The translations under genes and the position numbers were made by a program. A stretch of 53,324 nt of DNA, taken from contig CALFSX010000337.1 in NCBI GenBank assembly GCA_937916515.1, positions 1 to 53,324 of the forward strand, given 5' to 3'. Source of the DNA: an uncultured Planctomycetaceae bacterium. GTDB lineage: Bacteria; Planctomycetota; Planctomycetia; Planctomycetales; Planctomycetaceae. The notes below the pieces were generated by a model, which was given only the letters and a program-made list of their open reading frames with translations, was not told where the DNA came from and ran no database searches. Below, one piece after another: positions 44,998 to 52,249 of the stretch (its first letter is position 1; every line of letters starts with the position of its first letter).

Positions 44998-45591
44998 TCA
45001 CTGGTTTGGAAGCGGCAGGCCCTGCAGGTCGCCCAGATCAAGGCGAGCCAATCGGATGGACGCTTCCAGGTTTTCTTTTTGCTTGTCAGCCGCGACGTTG
45101 TTGCCGGATTGCTCTGCCGTTTCGGCCAGCATTTTGTAATTCTGTCGAGCCGATTCGATTTCTGGTTCCCACTTGCTGGCGGGCATGCCTTCCAGTCGCA
45201 TCAGCCAGGTCATATAGAACTGCGAATTGGCCAGAGATTCTCGGACCTGCTGCTCCAGTTGGCCGTCTGTGGTTTTGTCAGCCAGAAGTTCGTCCAACAG
45301 TTCCTTAAGTTCTCCGTGAGCTTCCGGAAGCTTGGCAGCGTTCATTTTTGCCTGAGCCAGTTCCAATCGAAGTTGCCGCGATTCTGTCAGCAATTCTTCG
45401 GGAAGATTTTGCAGGGCGAGTTCGAATTTTGGAACAGCCTTGTGCCAATCTTCTTCACCCACCAAACGGCGAGCTTCGGCAAGCGAATCGCCGATTACAT
45501 CCATCTCGCGGTGATGGGGGCCAGCGACCAGATGATACAAACCGCCCAGAGGCAGCAGCATCAGCCAGCCGATCAGTAACAACCGACGCAT
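44998..45591 (-). CDS. Small membrane-anchored helical protein (Bat cluster, possible BatC/E equivalent)
   Basis: 197 residues. An N-terminal hydrophobic segment (about 4-23) anchors or exports it. The rest is predicted helical and TPR-like, with repeated Leu/Ala spacing (AEARRLVGEEDWHKAVPKFELALQNLPEELLTESRQ). TPR partners BatC and BatE occupy this position in other Bat clusters, so an equivalent role is likely but unproven. The ATG at 45591 has AAGGAC about 10 bases upstream and begins the hydrophobic segment; a start at 45816 would overlap the upstream VWA gene and lacks a signal. It lies 107 bases after the VWA gene. Confidence 0.75.
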   Translation of the reverse strand: MRRLLLIGWLMLLPLGGLYHLVAGPHHREMDVIGDSLAEARRLVGEEDWHKAVPKFELALQNLPEELLTESRQLRLELAQAKMNAAKLPEAHGELKELLDELLADKTTDGQLEQQVRESLANSQFYMTWLMRLEGMPASKWEPEIESARQNYKMLAETAEQSGNNVAADKQKENLEASIRLARLDLGDLQGLPLPNQ

Positions 45592-45698
45592 TATGTTGTC
45601 CTTGTGAAATGGAAGATGTTGGATTTGGAACGTAGGATCGTTTGTCGTATCACGATGATGTCTGCAGGTCGCCGCAATCTGTAAGTCAACTGAGGATT

Positions 45699-46784
45699 CT
45701 ACCCTGTGGAAGTCTGGTGTTCGATGCCGATTTTGCTGTTCGAGCGACTTTCGTGCCCTGAAGAGGAAAATGTGGTTACTTCTGCGTTTTTCGCCCGCCG
45801 AATGCCGGGTTGCCACGTGGTTCCGAAGTAGTGCAGCAGGATCGGGATCGCGCCCAGAACAGAGATGGTGGCAGCGGCAGCAATCAATGCATACTCGCGT
45901 TTGGTCAGCTGGATGCGTGATTCGCCGTCCATTTGTTCCGTCAGTCGATCGATCAAAGCCGTGCTGAGGTGTTTTTCGTTTCCGTTATGGTACACGCCAC
46001 CCAGTCGAGCGGCGATTTGTCGTAGAGTCGAAACGTCCTGCCGCGAATTTTTGCCATTGATGAAGGAACCTTTTTGAGCGTCTCCCACACCAATCACCAC
46101 GACTTCTGAGACGGCGGCTGGCATTTTGGGCATGCCTGTGGATGGCACTGTGTCGCCATCTGTAACAAGGATAATACTTGCACTTCGCGGCCGCCAACCG
46201 CGAGCCAGTTCAGCCGCTTTGCGGATGCCGGAAAACAGATCGGTTTCGCCGGGAACAAAAGCAAAGTGCATGGGCAGGTCGTTCAGGATATTTCGTACAA
46301 CCGCTGCATCTTTGGTGTCCTCCACAACGGGAAAGGCATCCGTGTAAACGGCAATCACGGAAACTCGAAATTCCGTCATGGGCACTCGCTGGAAGTAAGA
46401 TTCCATCACTTCGCGAGCTCGCAGCATGCGACTTTGCTTCCCATCCGTTCCGGCATCAGTCAGTCTCATACTTGGCGACACGTCCAGCACGATCACCACG
46501 TGTTTTAGTTTGTCGAACGGAATGTCCGACCCGTCTTTGCGGTGCGACATCGGTTCCAGCAGCATCAATGTGACCAAAGCGGCTGCCAGAACAGCGGCAG
46601 AGACAACCTTCGCAAACGGAACCGCCATCACCCACGACGACGGTCTGCCTGTCGGTCCGAATGCCAGAGTTCCAATGCGGGCCATCCGCCTGGCGTGCAG
46701 CACTTCGGCCGCGGCGACGATGACCGCAACGACAATCGCAGCTGTCATGGCCCATGTGTAACTGTTGGGAGCAGGGTCTACCAT
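45699..46784 (-). CDS. Membrane-anchored von Willebrand A protein (BatB-like)
   Basis: 361 residues. Hydrophobic segments lie at about 11-28, 54-77 and near 305-328, with a VWA domain between. The metal-ion-dependent adhesion site is complete: D101-V-S103-P-S105, a Thr in GETDLFSG, and an Asp in LVTDGDT. BatB-type proteins pair with BatA in MoxR clusters, where they act in envelope maintenance and, in some bacteria, aerotolerance. The start at 46784 overlaps the end of the upstream VWA gene by 7 bases (ATGGTAG), a translational-coupling arrangement. The C-terminal tail is rich in Ser and charged residues. Confidence 0.88.
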   Translation of the reverse strand: MVDPAPNSYTWAMTAAIVVAVIVAAAEVLHARRMARIGTLAFGPTGRPSSWVMAVPFAKVVSAAVLAAALVTLMLLEPMSHRKDGSDIPFDKLKHVVIVLDVSPSMRLTDAGTDGKQSRMLRAREVMESYFQRVPMTEFRVSVIAVYTDAFPVVEDTKDAAVVRNILNDLPMHFAFVPGETDLFSGIRKAAELARGWRPRSASIILVTDGDTVPSTGMPKMPAAVSEVVVIGVGDAQKGSFINGKNSRQDVSTLRQIAARLGGVYHNGNEKHLSTALIDRLTEQMDGESRIQLTKREYALIAAAATISVLGAIPILLHYFGTTWQPGIRRAKNAEVTTFSSSGHESRSNSKIGIEHQTSTG

Positions 46785-47746
46785 GGAGTGTACCTCAGCC
46801 CCAGCAGCGACAGTGACCAGACACCCAGCATTCCCAGAGCCGAAACGCACCATGGGAAGAAGTTGTCGATCTTTTCTGATTCCACAATTTCAATTTTCGC
46901 CGGACGCATGGAATCAATTTTTTTGAACACTCCTTCAAAGGCATCCACATCGCCCGGAAGAAAGGCTTCACCTTCGGTGATTGTTGTAACGGTCAGAATT
47001 TCCTGAGGTACGTCGCCACCGCCAATGTGGATTCCGTACAACGTGATGTTGCTGGCTTTCAGACGTTTGCCGATCTCTTCGGCCTGGTCTCCCATCAGGT
47101 CGCCGCTTTGTCCATCGGAAACCAGAATGATCATTTTGTCGCCATCGTCGCGAGCGTTAAGTACGTCGCGACAGGCCAACAGGGCCATGCCAATTCGAGT
47201 TCCACCGCCGATGGCTCGCTGCTGATCGGGCTTCATAAACGGGATGGCGCATTTGAAGGCCGAAGTGTCTGTGGTTAGCGGACACCAGTGAACGACAGCC
47301 GATGCGAAAAACGTGAGCCCGAAGGCATCGCCTTTGCGGTAGTTCAGAAATTCGTTGATCGCGGCCATCGACGCGTCATACCGATTGCCGTCGCCAAATT
47401 GAGCCGTCATGCTACCCGACGAATCCACACAAAATTGAATGTTGGAAACAGAACGTTGTTCAACGGGTGTTCCTGATGTTAACGGGTTGCACAAAATCAG
47501 CAGCGCGATGCCAACCAGAACCGGCAGTGTTGTTTCGGCGGAAGTTAACAGCACCCACCAGCCTGCACCGCTTGAACTTGTACTGTGGTCGTATGGTACG
47601 GCAATTCGCCGACCGGTTCGTTTCCAGATCCATGCCACAAACAACATGGCCAGCAATAGGCACAATGCCACAATGGGCAACGGCGCTGAAAAGTCGAGAC
47701 CGAAGTCGGTCACGAAATCCGAAATCGCCTCTTCACTGCTGTTCAT
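46778..47746 (-). CDS. Membrane-anchored von Willebrand A protein (BatA-like)
   Basis: 322 residues with hydrophobic segments at about 24-41, 72-90 and near the C-terminus (about 298-318). The VWA domain between them has a full MIDAS: D108-S-S110-G-S112, a Thr in GGGTRIG, and an Asp in LVSDGQS. This is the BatA-type topology, with the VWA domain facing the periplasm. The ATG at 47746 overlaps the upstream stop by 4 bases (ATGA), so it was chosen over a longer in-frame start at 47899 that would lie inside the upstream gene. Confidence 0.88.
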   Translation of the reverse strand: MNSSEEAISDFVTDFGLDFSAPLPIVALCLLLAMLFVAWIWKRTGRRIAVPYDHSTSSSGAGWWVLLTSAETTLPVLVGIALLILCNPLTSGTPVEQRSVSNIQFCVDSSGSMTAQFGDGNRYDASMAAINEFLNYRKGDAFGLTFFASAVVHWCPLTTDTSAFKCAIPFMKPDQQRAIGGGTRIGMALLACRDVLNARDDGDKMIILVSDGQSGDLMGDQAEEIGKRLKASNITLYGIHIGGGDVPQEILTVTTITEGEAFLPGDVDAFEGVFKKIDSMRPAKIEIVESEKIDNFFPWCVSALGMLGVWSLSLLGLRYTPW

Positions 47747-48663
47747 GAGGCTTCTCCGTGGGGCAGGGCAGTGGTTGAGTTGCTGGCGTCCGCTGCAGAC
47801 TTTGCGGGACTGCGAATTTCCCTGGCAACCAATTCCGACATCGGATTTAGCAAAGCCACGATCTGATCGCGATTGGGTGCCGAGCGGCCATAAAACCACT
47901 TTTCCAAACCTTGCAGCAGCGGTCCCGCTTGTTCGTCATGTTTCAGCGCGACCAGTGAATCAGCAACGGCCAGACCGGACAGGTCGCGACGTGATCGCCA
48001 GAAATTCAGGACTCGCATATCCAGATCGGCCTTTTGTTCGGCCGACAATTCGCCGGATTGCATCGCACGATCAACCAGCATCCGAATTTGATCGACCTCC
48101 GAAACTTCCACCTTTGCTGTGCCTGCAATCGCCTCTGATTTGCGTCGCCCCCAAAACAGAATCGCCAGGAGCCCGGCCACCCACACGATAATGGCCAGAA
48201 TCATCACCATGTAATACCCACCAATTCGAGCAACCAGCCCCACTTCCGGTGTGGACGGCGCAAACTGATCTGCGGGTAGAATCGACTTCACGGTAATCAG
48301 AATCGGTGGCAGGTCTTCCACAGAACCGGCATCTTTGCGTGCCAGATATTCCGTCAGGTTGTGAGTGCCTGGTTCCAATCCGAAGAAGGTCAGGTCATAG
48401 CGAAAATCGTCACCGTGCGGATACACCTCGTCGATTCGAACAGCAATCGGACTGCGGCGAGGATCAACTTCGCGAACGGTTAATTCCGAACCGGAAAACA
48501 CAACCTGCTTCACAAAGCCGCTCATCCCGACGCTGACTTCAAGCTGGCTGTCGCCTTCGATTTTTGCAGCTGCTGCCAAGTCGTCGGCGCAAATCGGTCG
48601 TGCTGCAAATAACACCAACAACATTGTGACGGACGCCAGCCGCTGACAACAACGATTCCTCAT
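47743..48663 (-). CDS. Single-pass membrane protein of the MoxR/Bat cluster
   Basis: 306 residues: a signal peptide (1-26, ends PICADD), an Ig-like beta-rich extracytoplasmic domain (about 35-130), one transmembrane segment (149-171), and a cytoplasmic helical domain (about 185-285; VDQIRMLVDRAMQSGELSAEQK, LNFWRSRRDLSGL). It takes the place that short DUF4381-type membrane proteins hold between DUF58 and VWA genes, but no confident family match was made by eye. It overlaps both neighbours by 4 bases (ATGA), so it is tightly coupled to the DUF58 and VWA proteins and probably joins their complex. Confidence 0.8.
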   Translation of the reverse strand: MRNRCCQRLASVTMLLVLFAARPICADDLAAAAKIEGDSQLEVSVGMSGFVKQVVFSGSELTVREVDPRRSPIAVRIDEVYPHGDDFRYDLTFFGLEPGTHNLTEYLARKDAGSVEDLPPILITVKSILPADQFAPSTPEVGLVARIGGYYMVMILAIIVWVAGLLAILFWGRRKSEAIAGTAKVEVSEVDQIRMLVDRAMQSGELSAEQKADLDMRVLNFWRSRRDLSGLAVADSLVALKHDEQAGPLLQGLEKWFYGRSAPNRDQIVALLNPMSELVAREIRSPAKSAADASNSTTALPHGEAS

Positions 48664-49520
48664 CGAGCACCTCGGCTGAAGATTCCACGGGATGCAAAGA
48701 AGTGTCGCATCAGATGTGCGTAAGGTTGTTCTGTGCGGATCAATAAATGGTCCACACCGCCACGTCGCAGTTCGCGAACAATTGTTTCCTGCGACAACCG
48801 ACTTTGATTTCCCCGCGCCACAAATTCGCTGCCGCTTTCCGCTTCAACGCCCCGTACAAACCCACTGCCCGAGATGCCTTCTTCGGCGGGGTCACGCAAC
48901 TGAATGACGACACATTCGTGCTGCTGATTCAGTTGTCGAATCAAGGGCAAAGCAGCGTCGTCGTGCAGGTCGCTAAGAATCACCAGCAGCGTGCGGTTCA
49001 GCAGCCCCGGTTGGATTTCTCGCAGCCGCCTCGACAACGTTGTTTGTTCGTCGTAGCGAAATTTCCGTAGCTTTAACAACCACTGAAGCACCTGATCGCG
49101 TCCCAGAGTCGGCTTCACATGCAGGTCTGTTTCTCCGACTCCCAACACGCCCACCGGGCTGACTCGATCCAGGCACGCCAGCCCCAGGCCACCCGCCAAA
49201 AACAAGGCCGTTTCGTATTTGGACTTCGGTGCAGAACCAACCATCATCGAAGCCGACGTATCAATCAACAGATAGCAGGGCAGTCGTTTGGGCGTTTCGA
49301 ATTCTTTGATGTGCGGCTTGCCGGTGCGAGCCGTGATTTTCCAATCCAGTTGTCGCACGGGATCGCCAAACTGGTACATGCGAGACTGAACGTACTCAAC
49401 GCCGCTGCCCAGAAACGGTGATCGGTCTGTGCCGTAGCTAAGACTGTTCGCCAGTTTCTTGACCGCGACAGCAAACTGCCGCGAATCCAGCGTTTCCAGT
49501 TGTTCAATATATCCCTGCAT
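48660..49520 (-). CDS. DUF58 protein (MoxR partner)
   Basis: 286 residues. The DUF58 signature is clear: a region ending FGDPVRQLDWKITARTGKPHIKEFE (about 51-75), then a VWA-like segment with D87-T-S-A-S-M. This is an incomplete MIDAS, as usual in the family. DUF58 proteins are constant partners of MoxR AAA+ ATPases and are thought to couple ATP hydrolysis to maturation of partner complexes. It starts 64 bases after moxR and shares an ATGA overlap with the next gene. Confidence 0.93.
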   Translation of the reverse strand: MQGYIEQLETLDSRQFAVAVKKLANSLSYGTDRSPFLGSGVEYVQSRMYQFGDPVRQLDWKITARTGKPHIKEFETPKRLPCYLLIDTSASMMVGSAPKSKYETALFLAGGLGLACLDRVSPVGVLGVGETDLHVKPTLGRDQVLQWLLKLRKFRYDEQTTLSRRLREIQPGLLNRTLLVILSDLHDDAALPLIRQLNQQHECVVIQLRDPAEEGISGSGFVRGVEAESGSEFVARGNQSRLSQETIVRELRRGGVDHLLIRTEQPYAHLMRHFFASRGIFSRGAR

Positions 49521-49584
49521 TCAGTTTACTTTGCCTGTTCCGGATTGATCCGGCGTGAAGAGTCACGTGTCGCGATTTGCCGAA

Positions 49585-50583
49585 TCACTTGCCGAGTTGT
49601 TCCAGCAACGACTTCAGAATTCCCGGACCGGTATATCCATCTGCGACGGCTTCGTAGGTCAAACGAATACGATGCAGAATGACGTCTTCGGCCAATGCGA
49701 ACAGGTCTTCTGGAATCACATAGTCGCGTCCATGAATGACGGCTCTGGCACGCGAGGCTTTGATAATGGAAATACCGGCTCGCGGGCTGCAGCCGAGTTC
49801 CAGTTGAGGATGGTTGCGAGTGAGGTTTACCAGGTTCACCACATGTTCAACAAACGTATCGCTGACATGCACTTGATGCACGGCTTCCATCGCGGCGATT
49901 AAGTCTTCTCCATCGCCCACCGGTTCTTTGTCCAATACGTCGAATTCGGTTTCGACAACCGCTCCACCGTCGCGGCGCCGAATACCAAGCCCGGCGTTGC
50001 GTCGCAGAATGCCGCGTTCATCTTCCGGCGTTGGATACTCAAGGCGGTGACACAACATAAAGCGGTCTAACTGAGCTTCCGGCAGTTCGAACGTGCCCGC
50101 TTGTTCGACTGGGTTCTGAGTGGCGATCACCAAAAACGGAGCTGGCAGCGAAAAAGTTTCGTCGCCGATGGTGACGCGTTTTTCCTGCATCGCTTCCAGC
50201 AGTGCTCCCTGTACTTTGGGGGCTGCTCGATTGATTTCGTCGGCCAGCAGCAGGTTGGTGAAGATCGGGCCTTTGCGAGTTCGAAATTCGCTGGTGCGTT
50301 GATCCAGAATTTCGGAACCCAGAATATCCGAGGGCAGCAGGTCGATCGTAAACTGGATGCGCGCGAAGTTCAGATCAACGGTCTTCGACAGCACAGACAC
50401 CAGCAACGTTTTCGCAAGTCCGGGAACACCCTGCAACAGTAAATGTCCGCCGGTAAACAGAGCGATCAACGTGCGTTCAACAACCACATCCTGACCGACC
50501 ACAACTTTGGCCACGCGTTCGCGAATGCTTGTGATGAACTCACCGACGCGTGGGTTAAAAGTGTCGGACGCTGCCTGATCCAT
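49585..50583 (-). CDS. MoxR-family AAA+ ATPase
   Basis: 332 residues, a typical MoxR length. Walker A is GVPGLAKT at 52-59, Walker B LLLADE with D115-E116, sensor 1 ATQNP, and the arginine-finger region is PEAQLDRF. The C-terminal lid (about 260-320) is intact. MoxR ATPases act as chaperone-like factors that assemble or activate VWA-containing complexes. As first gene of a minus-strand cluster it is followed by DUF58, a membrane protein, two VWA proteins and two further anchored proteins, a Bat-type arrangement. Its promoter must lie in the repeat-rich region to 51137. Confidence 0.95.
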   Translation of the reverse strand: MDQAASDTFNPRVGEFITSIRERVAKVVVGQDVVVERTLIALFTGGHLLLQGVPGLAKTLLVSVLSKTVDLNFARIQFTIDLLPSDILGSEILDQRTSEFRTRKGPIFTNLLLADEINRAAPKVQGALLEAMQEKRVTIGDETFSLPAPFLVIATQNPVEQAGTFELPEAQLDRFMLCHRLEYPTPEDERGILRRNAGLGIRRRDGGAVVETEFDVLDKEPVGDGEDLIAAMEAVHQVHVSDTFVEHVVNLVNLTRNHPQLELGCSPRAGISIIKASRARAVIHGRDYVIPEDLFALAEDVILHRIRLTYEAVADGYTGPGILKSLLEQLGK

Positions 50584-50775
50584 AATGCCGTCTCGCTTAA
50601 ATGTCCATCAATCATTCATCGATGCGGCCGCCCCGATCGCGATATGATTCCGCACACTCAGGCAGCCAGTCTACGACTGACCCTCAGTAAACGCAAACAA
50701 TTTGGGGCTATCGATCAGATTGCGTGAATCCAGTCGTGCACGCCCTGACAAAGTCCCAATCATAGGGGTTTGTGG

Positions 50776-50879
50776 ATAGAGCAATTTACGTATTGTTGTG
50801 GACGGTTCTGGCTCGTGGACAACCGCCCACAAAGTCCAATGCGCGTTGTCCGCGGCCACAAGTCCGCGAAAATCGCTGT
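50776..50879 (+). repeat. 104-bp dispersed repeat, copy 2 (right of the MoxR/Bat cluster)
   Basis: About 90% identical and without gaps to 40515-40618, in the same orientation, with the entire MoxR/Bat cluster between the two copies. It ends AAAATCGCTGT like copy 1. It lies 192 bases upstream of moxR. Confidence 0.85.
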
Positions 50880-50924
50880 AGCCGGAAACAGTGCTTCGGG
50901 GTGGGCCTTAGCTGGCTTCGCTTT

Positions 50925-50948
50925 GTTCCCAAACTTCAGTTTGGGAAC
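50925..50948. repeat. 24-base palindrome, TTCCCAA type
   Basis: GTTCCCAAACT and AGTTTGGGAAC are perfect complementary 11-base arms around a TC loop. A second TTCCCA-type palindrome lies 124 bases further on, at 51072-51097. Confidence 0.7.
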
Positions 50949-51071
50949 GTCTATCTGCGAAGGTTCAGCTTCGAGGTATTACCATGCCGCAAACGGTGCG
51001 ACTTTCGATGTGGCACCGTCGCACGAACAGAATCGCACACCAACGTGGCAAAGCAGAGCCTTGCGGACAGG

Positions 51072-51097
51072 CGTTCCCAGGCTGGAGCTTGGGAACG
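51072..51097. repeat. 26-base imperfect palindrome, TTCCCA type
   Basis: CGTTCCCAGGCT and AGCTTGGGAACG pair with one G-T wobble around GG. Together with the 50925 copy it brackets 123 bases with no gene. Confidence 0.65.
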
Positions 51098-51137
51098 AGC
51101 TGGCAAAGAGCGGTTCATCTGGATGAGATCGAACGGA

Positions 51138-51524
51138 TTACGATTTAGCGACTGGCTGCATAGAAAGGGGTTGGGCTGACCCCAACGAACGGAAACCGGC
51201 AGTCATCCATCGAGACTCAGGTCGCTTTTCCTGAGTCGAGGTTGACCGGGTCCACGACCTCAGTCTTTGGTCTCTAATAATGAACAGCCCTCGATAGATG
51301 AGTCCTCGCCGAGTCTTGAAAAGAAAATTTCTGACTTCTGTTTCAAAAGAACTGTTCTCTGGAGCCAGTGGGTAAGACTCAGGCAGCTGCAGAGCTCTGT
51401 TTGCAGCTGTTTGAAATGCGAGGTACCAACGAATGGCCCCTTCCGGCTCTCGCTCATAAATATAGTCGTAGATAACCTGAATGTCGGCTTCGGCTGTGGG
51501 TTCCATAACAAGGTGTAACGACAT
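51138..51524 (-). CDS. RelE/ParE-family toxin with apparent 3' frameshift
   Basis: As read, 128 residues. Residues 1-83 are a normal RelE/ParE fold: AEADIQVIYDYIYEREPEGAIRWYLAFQTAANRALQLPESYPLAPE, then RNFLFKTRRGLIYRGLFIIRD. After FIIRD the sequence turns basic and low-complexity. A one-base shift at that point would instead read ...KTEVVDPVNLDSGKAT and stop at 51217, giving about 102 residues, the usual length of the family. The toxin probably cleaves mRNA or poisons gyrase, but activity of this version is doubtful. It starts 4 bases after the antitoxin stop, so the two are co-translated. Confidence 0.75.
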   Translation of the reverse strand: MSLHLVMEPTAEADIQVIYDYIYEREPEGAIRWYLAFQTAANRALQLPESYPLAPENSSFETEVRNFLFKTRRGLIYRGLFIIRDQRLRSWTRSTSTQEKRPESRWMTAGFRSLGSAQPLSMQPVAKS

Positions 51525-51528
51525 CTTC

Positions 51529-51774
51529 CTATTTGATTCCATTCCGCTTGCGGAACTCGGCGTCAAACTCTGACATCGGACGACCGGTTTCACCGTTATC
51601 CATAGCAGTCAACGCCTCCTGCACCGCAGCCACGTCCTCAGCGAAGTGACTCTCGGAATCATGCTCAAACTGAAACTGTGCAGCAAGGTCGACCAGATTC
51701 AGGTCAGCACAACTGGCGAGTTTTGCTCTGGCAAATTCGCTGAATTTTTCGACATCTTCAATACTTGTAGTCAT
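51529..51774 (-). CDS. Antitoxin of a RelE/ParE-type toxin-antitoxin pair
   Basis: 81 residues, acidic and helical, with a C-terminal GETGRPMSEFDAEFRKRNGI segment of the kind that wraps RelE/ParE toxins. It precedes the toxin by 4 bases, the standard order. A strong Shine-Dalgarno AAGGAG lies 7 bases before the ATG, and a candidate promoter overlaps the preceding sequence. Antitoxins of this kind usually repress their own operon; the 14-base palindrome at 51894-51907 could be an operator. Confidence 0.85.
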   Translation of the reverse strand: MTTSIEDVEKFSEFARAKLASCADLNLVDLAAQFQFEHDSESHFAEDVAAVQEALTAMDNGETGRPMSEFDAEFRKRNGIK

Positions 51775-51959
51775 ACGGCTTCTCCTTCTTCACATGTTAC
51801 CACGCCATTTTGGTTTTCGTCAAAGACAATAACCTGTGCCTGGTATGGCAAAACCGCAAATGCTGAAAATGGGTGATCCAGGTTCTGATTTGTCGTCAAA
51901 TTTGACGGGACTACGATTTGAGGGGGCAGCGAATCGCACGTATTGGCTTTCACCACCAT
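51771..51959 (-). CDS. Possible small upstream protein of the toxin-antitoxin operon
   Basis: A 62-residue reading frame (starts MVVKANTCDSLPPQ, ends VTCEEGEAV) whose TGA overlaps the antitoxin ATG (ATGA). The overlap and the same strand suggest a coupled gene. However, the ribosome-binding site is weak (AAAG), there is no recognised family, and the better-looking antitoxin promoter lies inside the frame. A longer frame to 52199 exists, but its upstream part has no start-site support. It is weakly supported and may be a spurious frame. Confidence 0.25.
   Translation of the reverse strand: MVVKANTCDSLPPQIVVPSNLTTNQNLDHPFSAFAVLPYQAQVIVFDENQNGVVTCEEGEAV
51782..51823 (-). promoter_or_regulatory. 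Candidate promoter and ribosome-binding site of the toxin-antitoxin operon
   Basis: On the minus strand TTGACG (51818-51823), an 18-base spacer and TAACAT (51794-51799) resemble sigma-70 -35 and -10 hexamers. AAGGAG (51782-51787) follows and lies 7 bases before the antitoxin ATG. The leader would be very short (about 13 bases). The match is inferred by eye. Confidence 0.4.
51894..51907. promoter_or_regulatory. Perfect 14-base palindrome, candidate operator
   Basis: CGTCAAATTTGACG is self-complementary over its full length. It is 120 bases upstream of the antitoxin start. Palindromes of this size are typical binding sites for antitoxin dimers, but the distance from the inferred -35 is about 70 bases. 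Confidence 0.4.
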
Positions 51960-52117
51960 TGAACTTTGGCGGTGACAGGACCCCCACTCGCCACGGGCTT
52001 CATGGATCGACTCTCGGCTGTCGTCAACGAACTTTAATGATGATGCGTTGATTCGCGGGCCATCCACCCGGCTCGATACCGTGGGCTGCGCTGACGGAAT
52101 TGGTTTTTCGGCCGTGT

Positions 52118-52244
52118 GGGTGGCCGTGGTTGGACTTAGCTTGCGAAGGAGACCACGATGCCGCGCATTGTCTTCACGCTTGGATCGCTGCGTGGCCACT
52201 TGTTCCGTGGTTTCGCTCGTCCCTCGCTGCGACCACGGCCACCC
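52118..52244. repeat. Spaced inverted repeat GGGTGGCCGTGGT
   Basis: GGGTGGCCGTGGT (52118-52130) and its exact reverse complement ACCACGGCCACCC (52232-52244) flank about 101 bases. The right arm lies 5 bases from the stop of the ATPase gene. It resembles the ends of a small non-autonomous repeat; no target-site duplication was confirmed. Confidence 0.4.
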
Positions 52245-52249
52245 TGCCG

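Larger units (their letters stand above)
50584..51137. other. Gene-free stretch with several repeats
   Basis: 554 bases upstream of moxR. From left to right it holds the moxR leader, a 104-bp dispersed repeat and two TTCCCAA-type palindromes, each listed separately. No coding signal was supported. Confidence 0.55.
51775..52249. other. Sparse stretch between the antitoxin and the OLD-like gene
   Basis: About 475 bases with only the weak 62-residue frame, the candidate TA promoter, a 14-base palindrome and a spaced inverted repeat. Nothing else could be supported. Confidence 0.45.

Noticed and set aside
51771-52199. 142-residue version of the frame upstream of the antitoxin
   Set aside because: The region beyond 51959 lacks a ribosome-binding site and reads as unstructured low-complexity protein, so only the shorter form was listed, at low confidence.
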